Notes: generated by a model from the letters alone, not told the origin. 64,000 bases of DNA from Limnomonas spitsbergensis (GCA_037349105.1 JAYJMM010000039.1:3833001-3897000), one strand, 5' to 3'. Positions 47,463 to 56,451 are shown, numbered from the stretch's first letter. A program made the numbers and translations.

Positions 47463-48624
47463 CAGGGTAACCCGGTACGGAAACACGGTACGGAAATACG
47501 GTGCGGTACGGTACGGATACGGTACGGACAAAAGGGACGGTACGGTAGGCCAATACGGTCCAAGATTTTCCCCATTTTCAAGGCTCAGAACAGCAGGATC
47601 CACACAGAGAAAGACATGCATGCAACACTCACATGACTGTTTGATCCCATGCACATCCTGACATACTGCATGGCTGCATGACAGTCCCCATGCAATTTTT
47701 GCATGGCCCCCAAATAACCACCAAGGATCTCTATGCATGCATGCAGATTTACCAGGCTGACATGATAGAAATAATATGATCATTGATGCAATCCCAAACT
47801 CCTCACAGATCGGCATTACAATGTTCCAACATGCCATTCAGCATTTATATAATTCAGCTAGTCCATATAAACGCTACCCACCAGCATGGCACATGAAATT
47901 TTACATGCATGAATATAGCAATAGAAACAAGAGGCCTCAGAATCACCTTGCATAGTTGCTGAGTTGCATGGCATGCATGTAAATCACTTCTTTAGGAGAC
48001 ACGGAGCTCCTGTGTCTTGCCTCCCTCCTGGGAGTCCTGGACTCATGGGCTCCTACCCCTCCTGGCCTCCTGCCCTCCTCCCTCTATGCAGCTTTGGATT
48101 GTGACTTGGTGCCAAGTTCTGTCTTATTGCCACTAGGTCTTGGGTTAGACTTGTCCTTTCACGAGCAACGAATGCCTCTTTACCACTGGAAGCGAGAGAG
48201 CTTACGTAGATTTTGATGCCCTGGATGTGTGGACTGTGAACGGTGTGGATTTGCCAGACGAGGGAGACGATCACACGACATCACCGCAATATGCCTGTAT
48301 CACCCGTCCTAACGTCTTACACGCCGCAACTTGTCCTGTTATGCCCGCGAGGTGATTGGTAAATCGCGTAGTGTTGACGATAATATAATTACAAATTTTG
48401 TATCGCCCACGCTTGGCCTGGCCAGCCTTCGATGACGGCTGCAAAATCCAATGCGAATCAGCCGTGTACGCTGCATTCCTATTCTCAGCGCTACCTCCAT
48501 CGCTCTCATGCAGTCATACAGTGCAGGAAATGGCGACCGTACTTGGCCGTGTTGCAAACGGTACGGTACGGTACGGATACGGTACGGGATTTTAGGCCAA
48601 TACGGCCCGTACTGGGTAACCCTG
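47463..48624. mobile_element. hAT-like non-autonomous transposon
   Basis: 1,162 bp with inverted ends: left CAGGGTAACCCGGTACGG, right reverse-complemented CAGGGTTACCCAGTACGG (16 of 18). Flanks GAAGCCTG (47455-47462) and GATGCCTG (48625-48632) match at 7 of 8 and correspond to one register of the 87-bp repeat, so they read as an 8-bp target duplication. CAGGG ends plus 8-bp duplication fit hAT. Subterminal GTACGG motifs are densely repeated at both ends, as hAT subterminal transposase-binding repeats often are. No transposase frame. Confidence 0.75.
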
Positions 48625-48632
48625 GATGCCTG

Positions 48633-49018
48633 CACCTGCAGTTGGTCTGGCTCACAGCCACCGATCCCTACAGGTGTCACAGGAACTGCCTCCATCTGCA
48701 AACACAGCCGTGACGCCTGCACCTGCAGTTGGCTTGGCTCGTAGCCACCGGCCACCACAGTTTTCACAGGAACTGCCTCCTTCTGCAAACACAGCCGTGA
48801 TGCCTGCACCTGCAGTTGGTCTGGCTCACAGCCACCGATCCCTACAGGTGTCACAGGAACTGCCTTTCTCTGCAAACGCAGCCGTGACGCCTGCACCTGT
48901 AGTTGGCTTGGCTCGGAGCCACCGATCCCTACAGGTGTCGCAGGAACCGCCTCTCTCTGCAAACCCAGCCGTGACGCCTGCACCTGCAGTTGGCTTGGCT
49001 CGCAGCCACCGGTCACTG
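48633..49018 (-). repeat. 87-bp coding tandem repeats, block 2
   Basis: Continuation of the 47030-47462 array on the other side of the hAT-like element, more than four units. Confidence 0.9.
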
Positions 49019-49050
49019 GTTTGGGTGAAAAAGCATTCCCTATCGGAACA

Positions 49051-49290
49051 CAGTTGATCAGGTGCAGCTGCTCGCTAGCTACCGGGCTATCCTGCCTGGG
49101 TGGGCCGGCACTCTCTGCCGTAATACAGTTGATCAGGTGCAGCTGCTCGCTAGCTACCAGGCTATCCTGCCTGGGTGGGCCGGCACTCTCTGCCGTAATA
49201 CAGTTGATCAGGTGCAGCTGCTCGCTAGCTACCAGGCTATCCTGCTTGGGTGGGCCGGCACTCTCTGCCGTAATACAGTTGATCAGGTGC
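49051..49290 (-). repeat. 75-bp coding tandem repeats
   Basis: Starts of CAGTTGATCAGGTGC at 49051, 49126, 49201 and 49276: a 75-bp period equal to 25 codons, in frame with the gag-like ORF. Confidence 0.93.
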
Positions 49291-49929
49291 CTGGGACTTG
49301 GCTCACTGTCACTGCTGAGGATATCAAACATGGACCAGCCGTTGGGGGACACCTGATTACCTGGCTGCTCCATACACCTGGTCAATGCCTCCAAGGGTGC
49401 GCGCTGCTGGGGCACAGCCAGACTGCTTAACCCCGCCTTGTCACGACGTATGGGTGCACTGGGACTAATCGTCTACCTGTGATATTTCGGTCCCTTATCA
49501 AGGCCAGGAAACTACACTGATCGGAGATCTCTAGTTTACTCTACACTGATCCTTTCGCTCTAAGCCCACTTCATCCAGTATCAGGACCTGGCAGCTACAC
49601 TGTGAGAATACCGTACTGCCACGAGGTTTTGGTGCTTCGACATTGGGGGAAGCAACCCCCAATAGTAGCACCTTCGATATTAGGGGTCCGCGCGAACCCC
49701 CAAATTCAAATCACCACGCATTTTCGACCCAAGTGTGGCGTTTCAGTGACAAACTGCCGGCACTCTCCTGCGCCGTCTAAAAAAAAGGTTCTTCACTATG
49801 GAGGGCACCACCCCTCCTCCGCGACCACCCCCAGCGTACGGTACAGCAACAACATCCGATAGCCGGAAGAAACAGAGGACGTTGAGCTTCTTTGGAGTTA
49901 GGAGGGTAGAAGCTGGAGAACCTAGCGTA

Positions 49930-50616
49930 CCGTAAAACGCCTGAAGGTCCGCGCACCCCCAAAAAAAGGAATTTATTTTTCGGCCGCGCACCCTTAAAAG
50001 AATTTAAAAAACGGTCGCGCAGCGACGAAATTTTAATTTAATTTAACGCCCGCGCAGCACAAAATTTAATTAAACATAGCGCATCACTGAAATAATTTAA
50101 ATTTCCGTCCGCGCAGCACTTTCAGCCAGTACTGTCAAACTCTGTTACAACTTCACTTGAAGCTAGCAGGACCCGCATACCGTAGCCTTTCTTCCCTTTC
50201 CTCCGACGATTCCTGGCCTCAGGAAACGTGTGGCTATTGGTGCCCGGGGGGCTCAGTGGTACTACGGAACTTGGCAGTCCACCCTGAGGTCTGCGGTTCG
50301 AATCCTGTCAATGTTCAGCACTTCCAGCCAGTAGTGCTCATCTGAGTCAACAGTAGTGTTGCTGTGCATGGCTATTTGAGCAGACTTGACAAGGAAGGCT
50401 GAACGGATGTCGAATCAAACAGTCGCGCGCTAGCGCGCCATTTTTTTTTGTAAAAAGTGCTGTTTTTAATTCATACCGCGCACCCCCAAAATAGTTTTTT
50501 GGGCACCTGACTGACGCTCCGCGCACAGGAATTTTTGGAATTAATATTAGCGCGCAGCTATGTCCGCGCACCCCTATAATTATTCAATTACGAGCGGAGT
50601 AAAAGGCGTTTTACGG
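49930..50616 (+). mobile_element. Inner TIR transposon with tRNA-like core
   Basis: 687 bp, ends CCGTAAAACGCCT inverted and perfect (13 bp), flanked by TA (49928-49929, 50617-50618). Same family as 8147-8837 in opposite orientation, with all AT-rich blocks, CCGCGCACCC boxes and the GCGCGCTAGCGCGC palindrome. Nested inside the outer TIR element. Confidence 0.88.
50247..50311 (+). other. tRNA-like segment (A and B box) inside the inner TIR element
   Basis: A-box-like GCTCAGTGGT at 50251-50260 and a perfect B-box consensus GGTTCGAATCC at 50295-50305. The acceptor and anticodon stems do not pair convincingly, so it is a tRNA-derived relic, possibly a promoter for RNA polymerase III. Confidence 0.65.
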
Positions 50617-51425
50617 TAGTTGATCAGACTATCAGACTTGTCCCAGAAGTTCGACAACAACAGGATGATCGACGCGCGGCTCGAGAGGCAGAACTAGCTC
50701 GCCTGCAGCTCCAGCTCTAGGCAGGGCCGTCCCTCGCGTCTCCAAGCATGCTGTGAAAATCAACCCCCAAAGTCATATCACCGGAATATATTGAAGGCTT
50801 CAGCGAACCCCCAAAGCGAACCCCCAAAATATAATAGAAGGCCTCAAAACGAACCCCCAAAGGCATCGAAGCACCAAAACCTCGTGGCAGTACGGTATAT
50901 CTAGTTAACACTTCACATATTCACTATCTCTAGCTTCAGCACCTCTACTCCATCTCTCATTCTTCTTAATCTCTCGCTTGATAACTCTACACTGCGAGCT
51001 CTCAGCTCAATCTCTAGAACTTAAGTCGACACTGCAAGTTGCTTCCCCAGCCTTTCCTGGCTACCAAGTCGACCATCCGATCCTTCGGTTATTCTTCTTC
51101 ATCAAGAGTCGTTCAATCAGCTCTGCATCCTTCTTCACTTCGAGCTGTTTCGTCCACAAGTTCGATCCAGACCGCCTCAATCTGGCAACTGTCGACCTCA
51201 GTGCATCAGTCTCCTCAAGGGTCGACTTCAATTCGTAACTTCTGTCAACAGTTTGTGAAGAATCATCAAAGGTTAGTGCAGTAACCCGAGGATTAAGTCG
51301 AGGATAATCTGGTGCCAGCCAGATTATCGCTCCTGCACAGCAGGTTACCCTTGGTAAAGGGCTCCTAGCACTCCTTTAAGAAGAGAAGAATCGCAGTACA
51401 ACATGCAGTGGCTGCATCCAAGATT

Positions 51426-54400
51426 ATGTTAGAGAGCTATGTGGAACTGTGTGAACGATTGGGCACACCAGTGACTTTTGATGCAGCTGCCATGGGCAGT
51501 TGTGCACACAGGTTGCGTAATTACTGGTCCAATCTGTGTGACCCCAAAGCGTTGCAAGTCGTTTTATCGTCAGTGGTGAGAGATGAGACAGTTCGTATTG
51601 CAGACATATTGGAAAGCTGTCGCAGACCTCAAATTTGCAACAGAGTTAACCAGCGTCCTTATTACCAGGCCAATGTGATTGATCGTCCATTAATTGTGCT
51701 CCCCACTCTTGTTGCCCGCCAACACTCTTGGTCCTTCGCTCTGCCTGGCGTCTTGCCCCCTGGACAGGGGCTTGTGTGGGAAACTGGAAAGGGTCTGTGT
51801 GAACTCACCATCCTGGAAAGGGAAAGAGCCATGGGGTATGCGGACAACTGCACGGCCGCACCAGGTATATCTTTCCATGCTCGACACATTCTCACGGGAG
51901 GTGCGTTTGACGCCAATGCGGTGAGTTCATTGGTTGCTTTCAGCCTGGCTATCAGGTTTGGTGGTCAATCTGGACCTTCATCTTTTACAGTCGATGCTGC
52001 ATTTGAGCCTAGCCTCGAGCTGGGGGGGGAGAGTCATCAGATGCACCAAGAATTGCATGATCGATTAAGTGCAGGATCGCATCTGATGTTTCAGTCAGCT
52101 CAAGCCCAGGCGGCAGAGATTGAGGAATACAGCAATAGCCCAGATTCCACTATGCATATGGATGTCTGGCTTGACCTTGCAGTTATGAAGTATCTGCAAC
52201 ACCCAGACGTAGATGGGCTTTCCCAATGTTCAATAACTGAGCGTAGACGGATTCTGAGAAGAGCTGCACATTTTGAGTGGTCAGTTGGCAAGCAGCTGCA
52301 CAGACGCATGCCAGGGGGGGGCTTGAAGATTGTGCCTGCCCCCGATGATCGCCTGTCATTAGTAAGACGCATGCATACAGAGAATGGGCATTTTGGTCGG
52401 AGGCGCACTACCGCACTGGTCACCATGAAGCATTGGTGGGTGGGAATATGGAATGACTGCAAGCTTGTAGTGCAGTCATGTGCAGCGTGTGACTTCACTA
52501 AAGCTGCATTCAACCAGCAGCAAGCTGTGCTTAACCCCCTTCCCATCAAGGGCATGATGTATCGGTGGCACCTAGATTTATCTGGCCCCTATGCTGTGTC
52601 TGATCAGGGAAACAAGTACGTCATGGTGGCTATCGAGAGCTACTCGAAGTGGGTGGAAGTGTTCCCCATGAAGGACAAGTCATCTGCTGAGGTAGCGTAC
52701 CATTTCTTACATGGCATCCTGGCCAGGTATGAGGCATGCGCTGAGGTCGTTACCGATGGAGGTGGGGAATTCCAGGGTGAAATGGATGAGCTACTGGTGC
52801 GAGCACTGATAGATCACAGAGTCACGTCACCTCATCACCCCCAAGCAAATGGGGCTGCAGAAAGGCTGGTTCAAACAGTAAAGACTGCGCTGCTAAGGCA
52901 TCTGCATGAAGACGCAAAACACGTGCAGACCTGGGACACGTATCTGCCCTGGATAGCTTTAGGCTATAGAGTAACAAGACATCAGAGCACTAAGATGAGC
53001 CCCTACCAACTCCTGTTTGCCTGTGATCCAGTTATCCCTCCTGACGTTATGGAACGGATGCCTGGGTTAGAAGATGATTATCTGAATGAAGATCTTGCTG
53101 CTGAGCATGTGCTGCAACGAGCTAAAATCATGGCAGAAGAATGTGCCATGGCAGGGCACAATTTGCTGGTTGCTCAGCACCGGGATACACTGAGGTATGC
53201 CAAGTTGCGCAGCGGTGCTTACCTGCCCAAAATTGCTAAGTTTCAGGTGGGACAATTTGTGTACGTCCGGAGTGAAGATCGATTGCATCATGCAGCTAGG
53301 CCAGTAGTGCTTAGAGTTCATGATGTCAGACCTAGTGGGGTCATGGTTTTGGCTGGCAGGGATGGCCGTACCATATCGGAAAATGTCATAAACTGCGCAC
53401 CATGCCATTTGCCCATCAATGAGCTGAGGGGTCCGTCACTGCAGTACCAGCGTCCACCTTTAGACACTCCATGTGAAATTTGCTTGTTGCCTGATATGGA
53501 CAGGCTACTAGTTTTGTGCGACGCATGCAACAGAGGGTGTCATATTTACTGTATGACCCCTCCCCGTCCCAAGGTGCCTAAAGGTCGCTGGGTCTGCGAT
53601 CAATGTCTTGTCTTAGGAATCGCCACGCCCACCTTCCTGACGCAGCGTGCAGCAGCGCTGGCTGAGGAGCCATCGGCAAAGCAAGTCACGCTGAAGCCTG
53701 TGACCAGAAAGGCGCCACAGCCACCAGCTGCTCCTAAGACACGTGATGTCCGTCCGCCTATCACTAATGGCAGGGCTCCTCGGCGGGTTACACCCATTAC
53801 GAGCGGTCAGCCACCGTCACCCGCATTGGTGACGGAAGTGCTGCCTATTCAACAACCAACGCAACCAGCGGACGGTCTACGACTGACACCGTCTCCACCG
53901 CTGACCAGCCCAAGCGGTCGGCCAGTTCGGGTAAGCAGACTCCCGTTGCGGCTTGAGGCGCATGTCACGGACATTTGTGAGCGCTTGGTTCCCACGATGT
54001 TTCTGGACTGGACCACTATTGAGGGCGTGCTGGATGGTATGACTTGGCTGATGCCAGGGGTTTGGTCGGGAAGGACCGCAGCTGCTAAAATGGTACTGGC
54101 ACACTTAGCACGAGTCAGGGGGGGCCACCCTGCTAATACATCAGGGATAACCTCAGGAGAATGCAAAACCCTGTGTACCGTCCTTGACTTGAGTTTATCC
54201 CCAAGCACTGTCATTATGTGCGCTGAGCCTGGTCTTTCCCCTGCCATGTATGAGGACCATTGGCCAGGTGTGATCACCAATTACGGATGGGCCGCTGGGG
54301 TGGCGGACTACTACTTGAACCCGATGCAGCTGACATCGTATCGCTTCCTGGGCAAGCATCATGGCATGCACGTCATCATTGTCAACCCATCACCAGCACT

Positions 54401-54653
54401 GGCTGACATCGTGTGCGCCGTGGCTGTGTTAGCAGTTCCGCATGTAGTCTGTTGTTTGGTAGAAAGAGGGTTTTTGCAGTGCGCACCAGCGCGGTTTGAG
54501 TGGCTATGGCAGCTACAATTGCAGGGTAGGATAGCCATCAGAACAGCAGATGCTACGGTGGTTAGTGGGACGGCCAGTGGGTCTGGTAGGATTGATCGAG
54601 TGTGGGTCTTAGTTTTCGCTTCACGGGAGGTCATGGGTCGCATGCTGCGTTAA
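51426..54653 (+). CDS. Methyltransferase-like / DDE integrase / PHD fusion protein of F1
   Basis: An intact frame of 1,075 codons from ATG 51426 (open from 51369, no earlier ATG in frame). Residues about 25-180 resemble the C-terminal half of a DNMT3-like cytosine-5 methyltransferase: AHRLRNYWSNL (motif VIII region), ELTILERERAMGY (motif IX), ILTGGAFDANAV (motif X-like). The catalytic PCQ and ENV motifs are absent. Next comes a Ty3/gypsy-type integrase with zinc ligands H317, H322, C352, C355 and catalytic D384, D444, E479 (D-35-E), then FQVGQFVYV (chromodomain-proximal, GPY/F-like). A C4HC3 PHD finger spans C683-C727. After a proline-rich linker, the last 230 residues end in a VIIVNPSPALAD..VWVLVFAS pattern like a degenerate N6-adenine methyltransferase fold (NPSP in place of NPPF). 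No RT. It probably integrates F1 DNA; PHD may guide it to modified histones. Family calls are from motifs only. Confidence 0.85.
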   Translation: MLESYVELCERLGTPVTFDAAAMGSCAHRLRNYWSNLCDPKALQVVLSSVVRDETVRIADILESCRRPQICNRVNQRPYYQANVIDRPLIVLPTLVARQHSWSFALPGVLPPGQGLVWETGKGLCELTILERERAMGYADNCTAAPGISFHARHILTGGAFDANAVSSLVAFSLAIRFGGQSGPSSFTVDAAFEPSLELGGESHQMHQELHDRLSAGSHLMFQSAQAQAAEIEEYSNSPDSTMHMDVWLDLAVMKYLQHPDVDGLSQCSITERRRILRRAAHFEWSVGKQLHRRMPGGGLKIVPAPDDRLSLVRRMHTENGHFGRRRTTALVTMKHWWVGIWNDCKLVVQSCAACDFTKAAFNQQQAVLNPLPIKGMMYRWHLDLSGPYAVSDQGNKYVMVAIESYSKWVEVFPMKDKSSAEVAYHFLHGILARYEACAEVVTDGGGEFQGEMDELLVRALIDHRVTSPHHPQANGAAERLVQTVKTALLRHLHEDAKHVQTWDTYLPWIALGYRVTRHQSTKMSPYQLLFACDPVIPPDVMERMPGLEDDYLNEDLAAEHVLQRAKIMAEECAMAGHNLLVAQHRDTLRYAKLRSGAYLPKIAKFQVGQFVYVRSEDRLHHAARPVVLRVHDVRPSGVMVLAGRDGRTISENVINCAPCHLPINELRGPSLQYQRPPLDTPCEICLLPDMDRLLVLCDACNRGCHIYCMTPPRPKVPKGRWVCDQCLVLGIATPTFLTQRAAALAEEPSAKQVTLKPVTRKAPQPPAAPKTRDVRPPITNGRAPRRVTPITSGQPPSPALVTEVLPIQQPTQPADGLRLTPSPPLTSPSGRPVRVSRLPLRLEAHVTDICERLVPTMFLDWTTIEGVLDGMTWLMPGVWSGRTAAAKMVLAHLARVRGGHPANTSGITSGECKTLCTVLDLSLSPSTVIMCAEPGLSPAMYEDHWPGVITNYGWAAGVADYYLNPMQLTSYRFLGKHHGMHVIIVNPSPALADIVCAVAVLAVPHVVCCLVERGFLQCAPARFEWLWQLQLQGRIAIRTADATVVSGTASGSGRIDRVWVLVFASREVMGRMLR

Positions 54654-55316
54654 GTAGGAAGTTGGGTGCGATGTACTGCGCAAGTTAGTAGAATGGTGGG
54701 TCAACGATTAGGGGCAGAGCGCACAGTGCAAGAAGGGTTTAGGGAAGAAGTATAAGTGGAAAATCTGCGTAGCAGAAGGAAGATGAGGGGATCGGGTCGG
54801 GGCGTGCTTACGCTGGCAGGTCTAGTAGTTGGGGCGCATAACGCGTGGTGTGCAGATTTGAGGTTAAGAGAGTTGAATCAGGGTGTGCAAGCGCAGGTGG
54901 GGGTTTGGGACGCATAATGCGTAGTTCTGAGGCGAGTGTTACGGGCGCATAATGCGGAGGGGAATAGGGAGTGTCTGGGTAGGTAGGCCTGCCAATAAAG
55001 GACGCGTCGTGGAGCATGGAGTCTTGGAGCCAAGACAGAGAGGATCATCGCAGTGGATCATCGTAGATTGTCTCAAGACCTTACAAGGTTTCCCCACGAG
55101 GGTTTTCATCCTGTAATTGGTCCACTCACGGCTTATCCGTGTAAGAATCCTTGGGGTGCTAGAGTGGAGGGCACAGAGGCATTTTGACGCGCATGATATG
55201 TCAAAACATCAGCCGTAATCTCGCATGGCTGTGCCCACCTCAAGGATTAAGAGGGTCTTTTTACAGTCCTCTATTGATAATTGCTTCGCCTTCTGAATTT
55301 CGGACTGGGGGGGGAG
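54654..55316 (+). other. F1 interior, 3' non-coding part with polypurine-like tract
   Basis: No gene recognised. Contains GGGGGGGGAG at 55307-55316 immediately before B1, in the position of a polypurine tract. Several GCGCATAAT-type repeats lie near 54830-54960. Confidence 0.6.
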
Positions 55317-55364
55317 TGACTGCTGTGCGCAGTGATACTTCAAGGTCACTGGTACCTCGTGACA
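55317..55364 (+). repeat. F1 repeat B1 (48 bp)
   Basis: Identical to B2 (56168-56215): starts TGACTGCTGTGC and ends CTCGTGACA. Followed by GC and then A2, giving the palindrome TGACAGCTGTCA at the join. Confidence 0.92.
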
Positions 55365-55366
55365 GC

Positions 55367-56215
55367 TGTCACGACGTATGGGTGCACCGCACGCAGGGGT
55401 GGCTTGTACATTCTTTTTGGTTTCGGATCCATTATGTATTGTGGTACTTCGAGAATGCCTGGCTCGTTCCAGGCATTCTTCTCTTCTTACTCAAGTATAC
55501 ACGAAGTTGAATCACTCTGTCTTTAATCTGTTCTGGGACTAATCGTCTACCTGTGATATTTCGGTCCCTTATCAAGGCCAGGAAACTACACTGATCGGAG
55601 ATCTCTAGTTTACTCTACACTGATCCTTTCGCTCTAAGCCCACTTCATCCAGTATCAGGACCTGGCAGCTACACTGTGAGAATATATCTAGTTAACACTT
55701 CACATATTCACTATCTCTAACTTCAGCACCTCTACTCCATCTCTCATTCTTCTTAATCTCTCGCTTGATAACTCTACACTGCGAGCTCTCAGCTCAATCT
55801 CTACAACTTAAGTCGACACTGCAAGTTGCTTCCCCAGCCTTTCCTGGCTACCAAGTCGACCATCCGATCCTTCGGTTATTCTTCTTCATCAAGAGTCGTT
55901 CAATCAGCTCTGCATCCTTCTTCACTTCGAGCTGTTTCGTCCACAAGTTCGATCCAGACCGCCTCAATCTGGCAACTGTCGACCTCAGTGCATCAGTCTC
56001 CTCAAGGGTCGACTTCAATTCGTAACTTCTGTCAACAGTAAGGGAAGAATCATCAAAGGTTAGTGCAGTAACCCGAGGATTAAGTCGAGGATAATCTGGT
56101 GCCAGCCAGATTATCGCTCCTGCACAGCAGGTTACCCTTGGTAAAGGGCTCCTAGCACTCCTTTAAGTGACTGCTGTGCGCAGTGATACTTCAAGGTCAC
56201 TGGTACCTCGTGACA
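55367..56215 (+). repeat. F1 repeat A2-B2 (849 bp, continuous)
   Basis: Full-length repeat with ends TGTCACGACG and CCTCGTGACA. Its two parts recur separately as A1 and B1 at the two edges of the F1 interior. Confidence 0.92.
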
Positions 56216-56451
56216 GCATGCTCTGCGTCACACACACTTTTCCACACTCCAGTGGCCCACTGCCCTAGCCTGTTCCACCCTATTGGCTGAGCCAGATCCT
56301 CCTTCCTTTTTACTGGGGGCCATTCCGCAGTGGCGGCTTTTGCTTCACCCACCGCCTGCAGATCTGCAGGTTTCCTGATCACCTGACTTCCACCACGGGG
56401 CATCGTCCCGTTCTCCTTTTGAATGCACTGCGCAGCACTTGCCACTCTCAT
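56216..56451 (-). pseudogene. F2 gag-like polyprotein, N-terminal part
   Basis: Starts at ATG 56451 (frame open upstream to a TGA at 56517-56515). Contains MRVASAAQCIQKENG, then a KAATAEWPPVKRKEDLAQ segment and PIGWNRLGQWATGVWKSVC, a relative of the PFGWAGLLQWATNLWKEVC segment at 45225-45809. Interrupted at 56216 by F1. Continuing at 49438 gives an in-frame E-Q-A-G-L-S-S-L join. Confidence 0.55.

Larger units (their letters stand above)
47025..49438 (-). pseudogene. F2 gag-like polyprotein, repeat domain (split by hAT-like element)
   Basis: Same reading frame as 47003-43158. After an N-side segment (PQQRAPLEALTRCMEQPG) come three to four 25-residue repeats (HLINCITAESAGPPRQD type) and about nine 29-residue repeats (ASRLCLQREAVPVTPVGIGG type). 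The hAT-like insertion plus its duplication is 1,170 bp, a multiple of three, so the repeats stay in register on both sides. The left limit is where F1 inserted: joining 49438 to 56220 across F1 with one copy of the duplication keeps the frame. Confidence 0.55.
49611..50895. mobile_element. Outer TIR transposon with TA target duplication
   Basis: 1,285 bp with perfect 30-bp inverted ends beginning CCGTACTGCCACGAGGTTTT, flanked by TA (49609-49610 and 50896-50897). The uninterrupted site exists in A2 (GTGAGAATATATC near 55677-55690) and proves a 2-bp TA duplication. The interior has AACCCCCAA-type repeats near both ends, short protein-like remnants (such as AREAELARLQLQL before a stop at about 50720), and the inner TIR element. 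No intact transposase. Confidence 0.92.
49439..51380 (+). repeat. F1 repeat A1 (interrupted)
   Basis: Matches A2 (55367-56167). Relative to A2 it lacks the 146 bp equivalent to 55387-55532 and contains the 1,285-bp TIR element plus TA. After correction its length is 801 bp, the same as A2. It ends at CACTCCTTTAAG, exactly where A2 passes into B2. Confidence 0.9.
49439..56215 (+). mobile_element. F1 retroelement with split direct repeats and DDE integrase
   Basis: Order on the plus strand: A1 (49439-51380, with a nested TIR element and a 146-bp internal deletion), internal (51381-55316), B1 (55317-55364), GC (55365-55366), A2 (55367-56167), B2 (56168-56215). Ends are TGTCACGA and TCGTGACA, inverted. 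A G tract (GGGGGGGGAG) lies directly before B1. Candidate 4-bp duplication GCCT (49435-49438) and GCAT (56216-56219), one mismatch. Removing it restores the frame of the F2 gag-like ORF. The interior carries one long intact frame with integrase but no RT, RNase H, protease or gag. Confidence 0.78.

Noticed and set aside
50247..50311. Functional tRNA gene
   Set aside because: A and B boxes are good, but acceptor, anticodon and T stems do not pair convincingly, and the segment always lies inside a transposon.
49439..56215. Classical tyrosine-recombinase (PAT/Ngaro/DIRS) element
   Set aside because: The repeat layout matches, but the only enzyme seen is a DDE integrase with HHCC and D-D-35-E, there is no recombinase motif, and short target duplications are present or likely.
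49439..56215. Ginger-type DNA transposon followed by its own deletion derivative
   Set aside because: TGT..ACA ends, 4-bp duplication and gypsy-like integrase fit. But the exact GC-spaced extra repeat and polypurine-like tract occur in both F1 and the gag-bearing F2, which is better explained by a retroelement mechanism. Not fully excluded.
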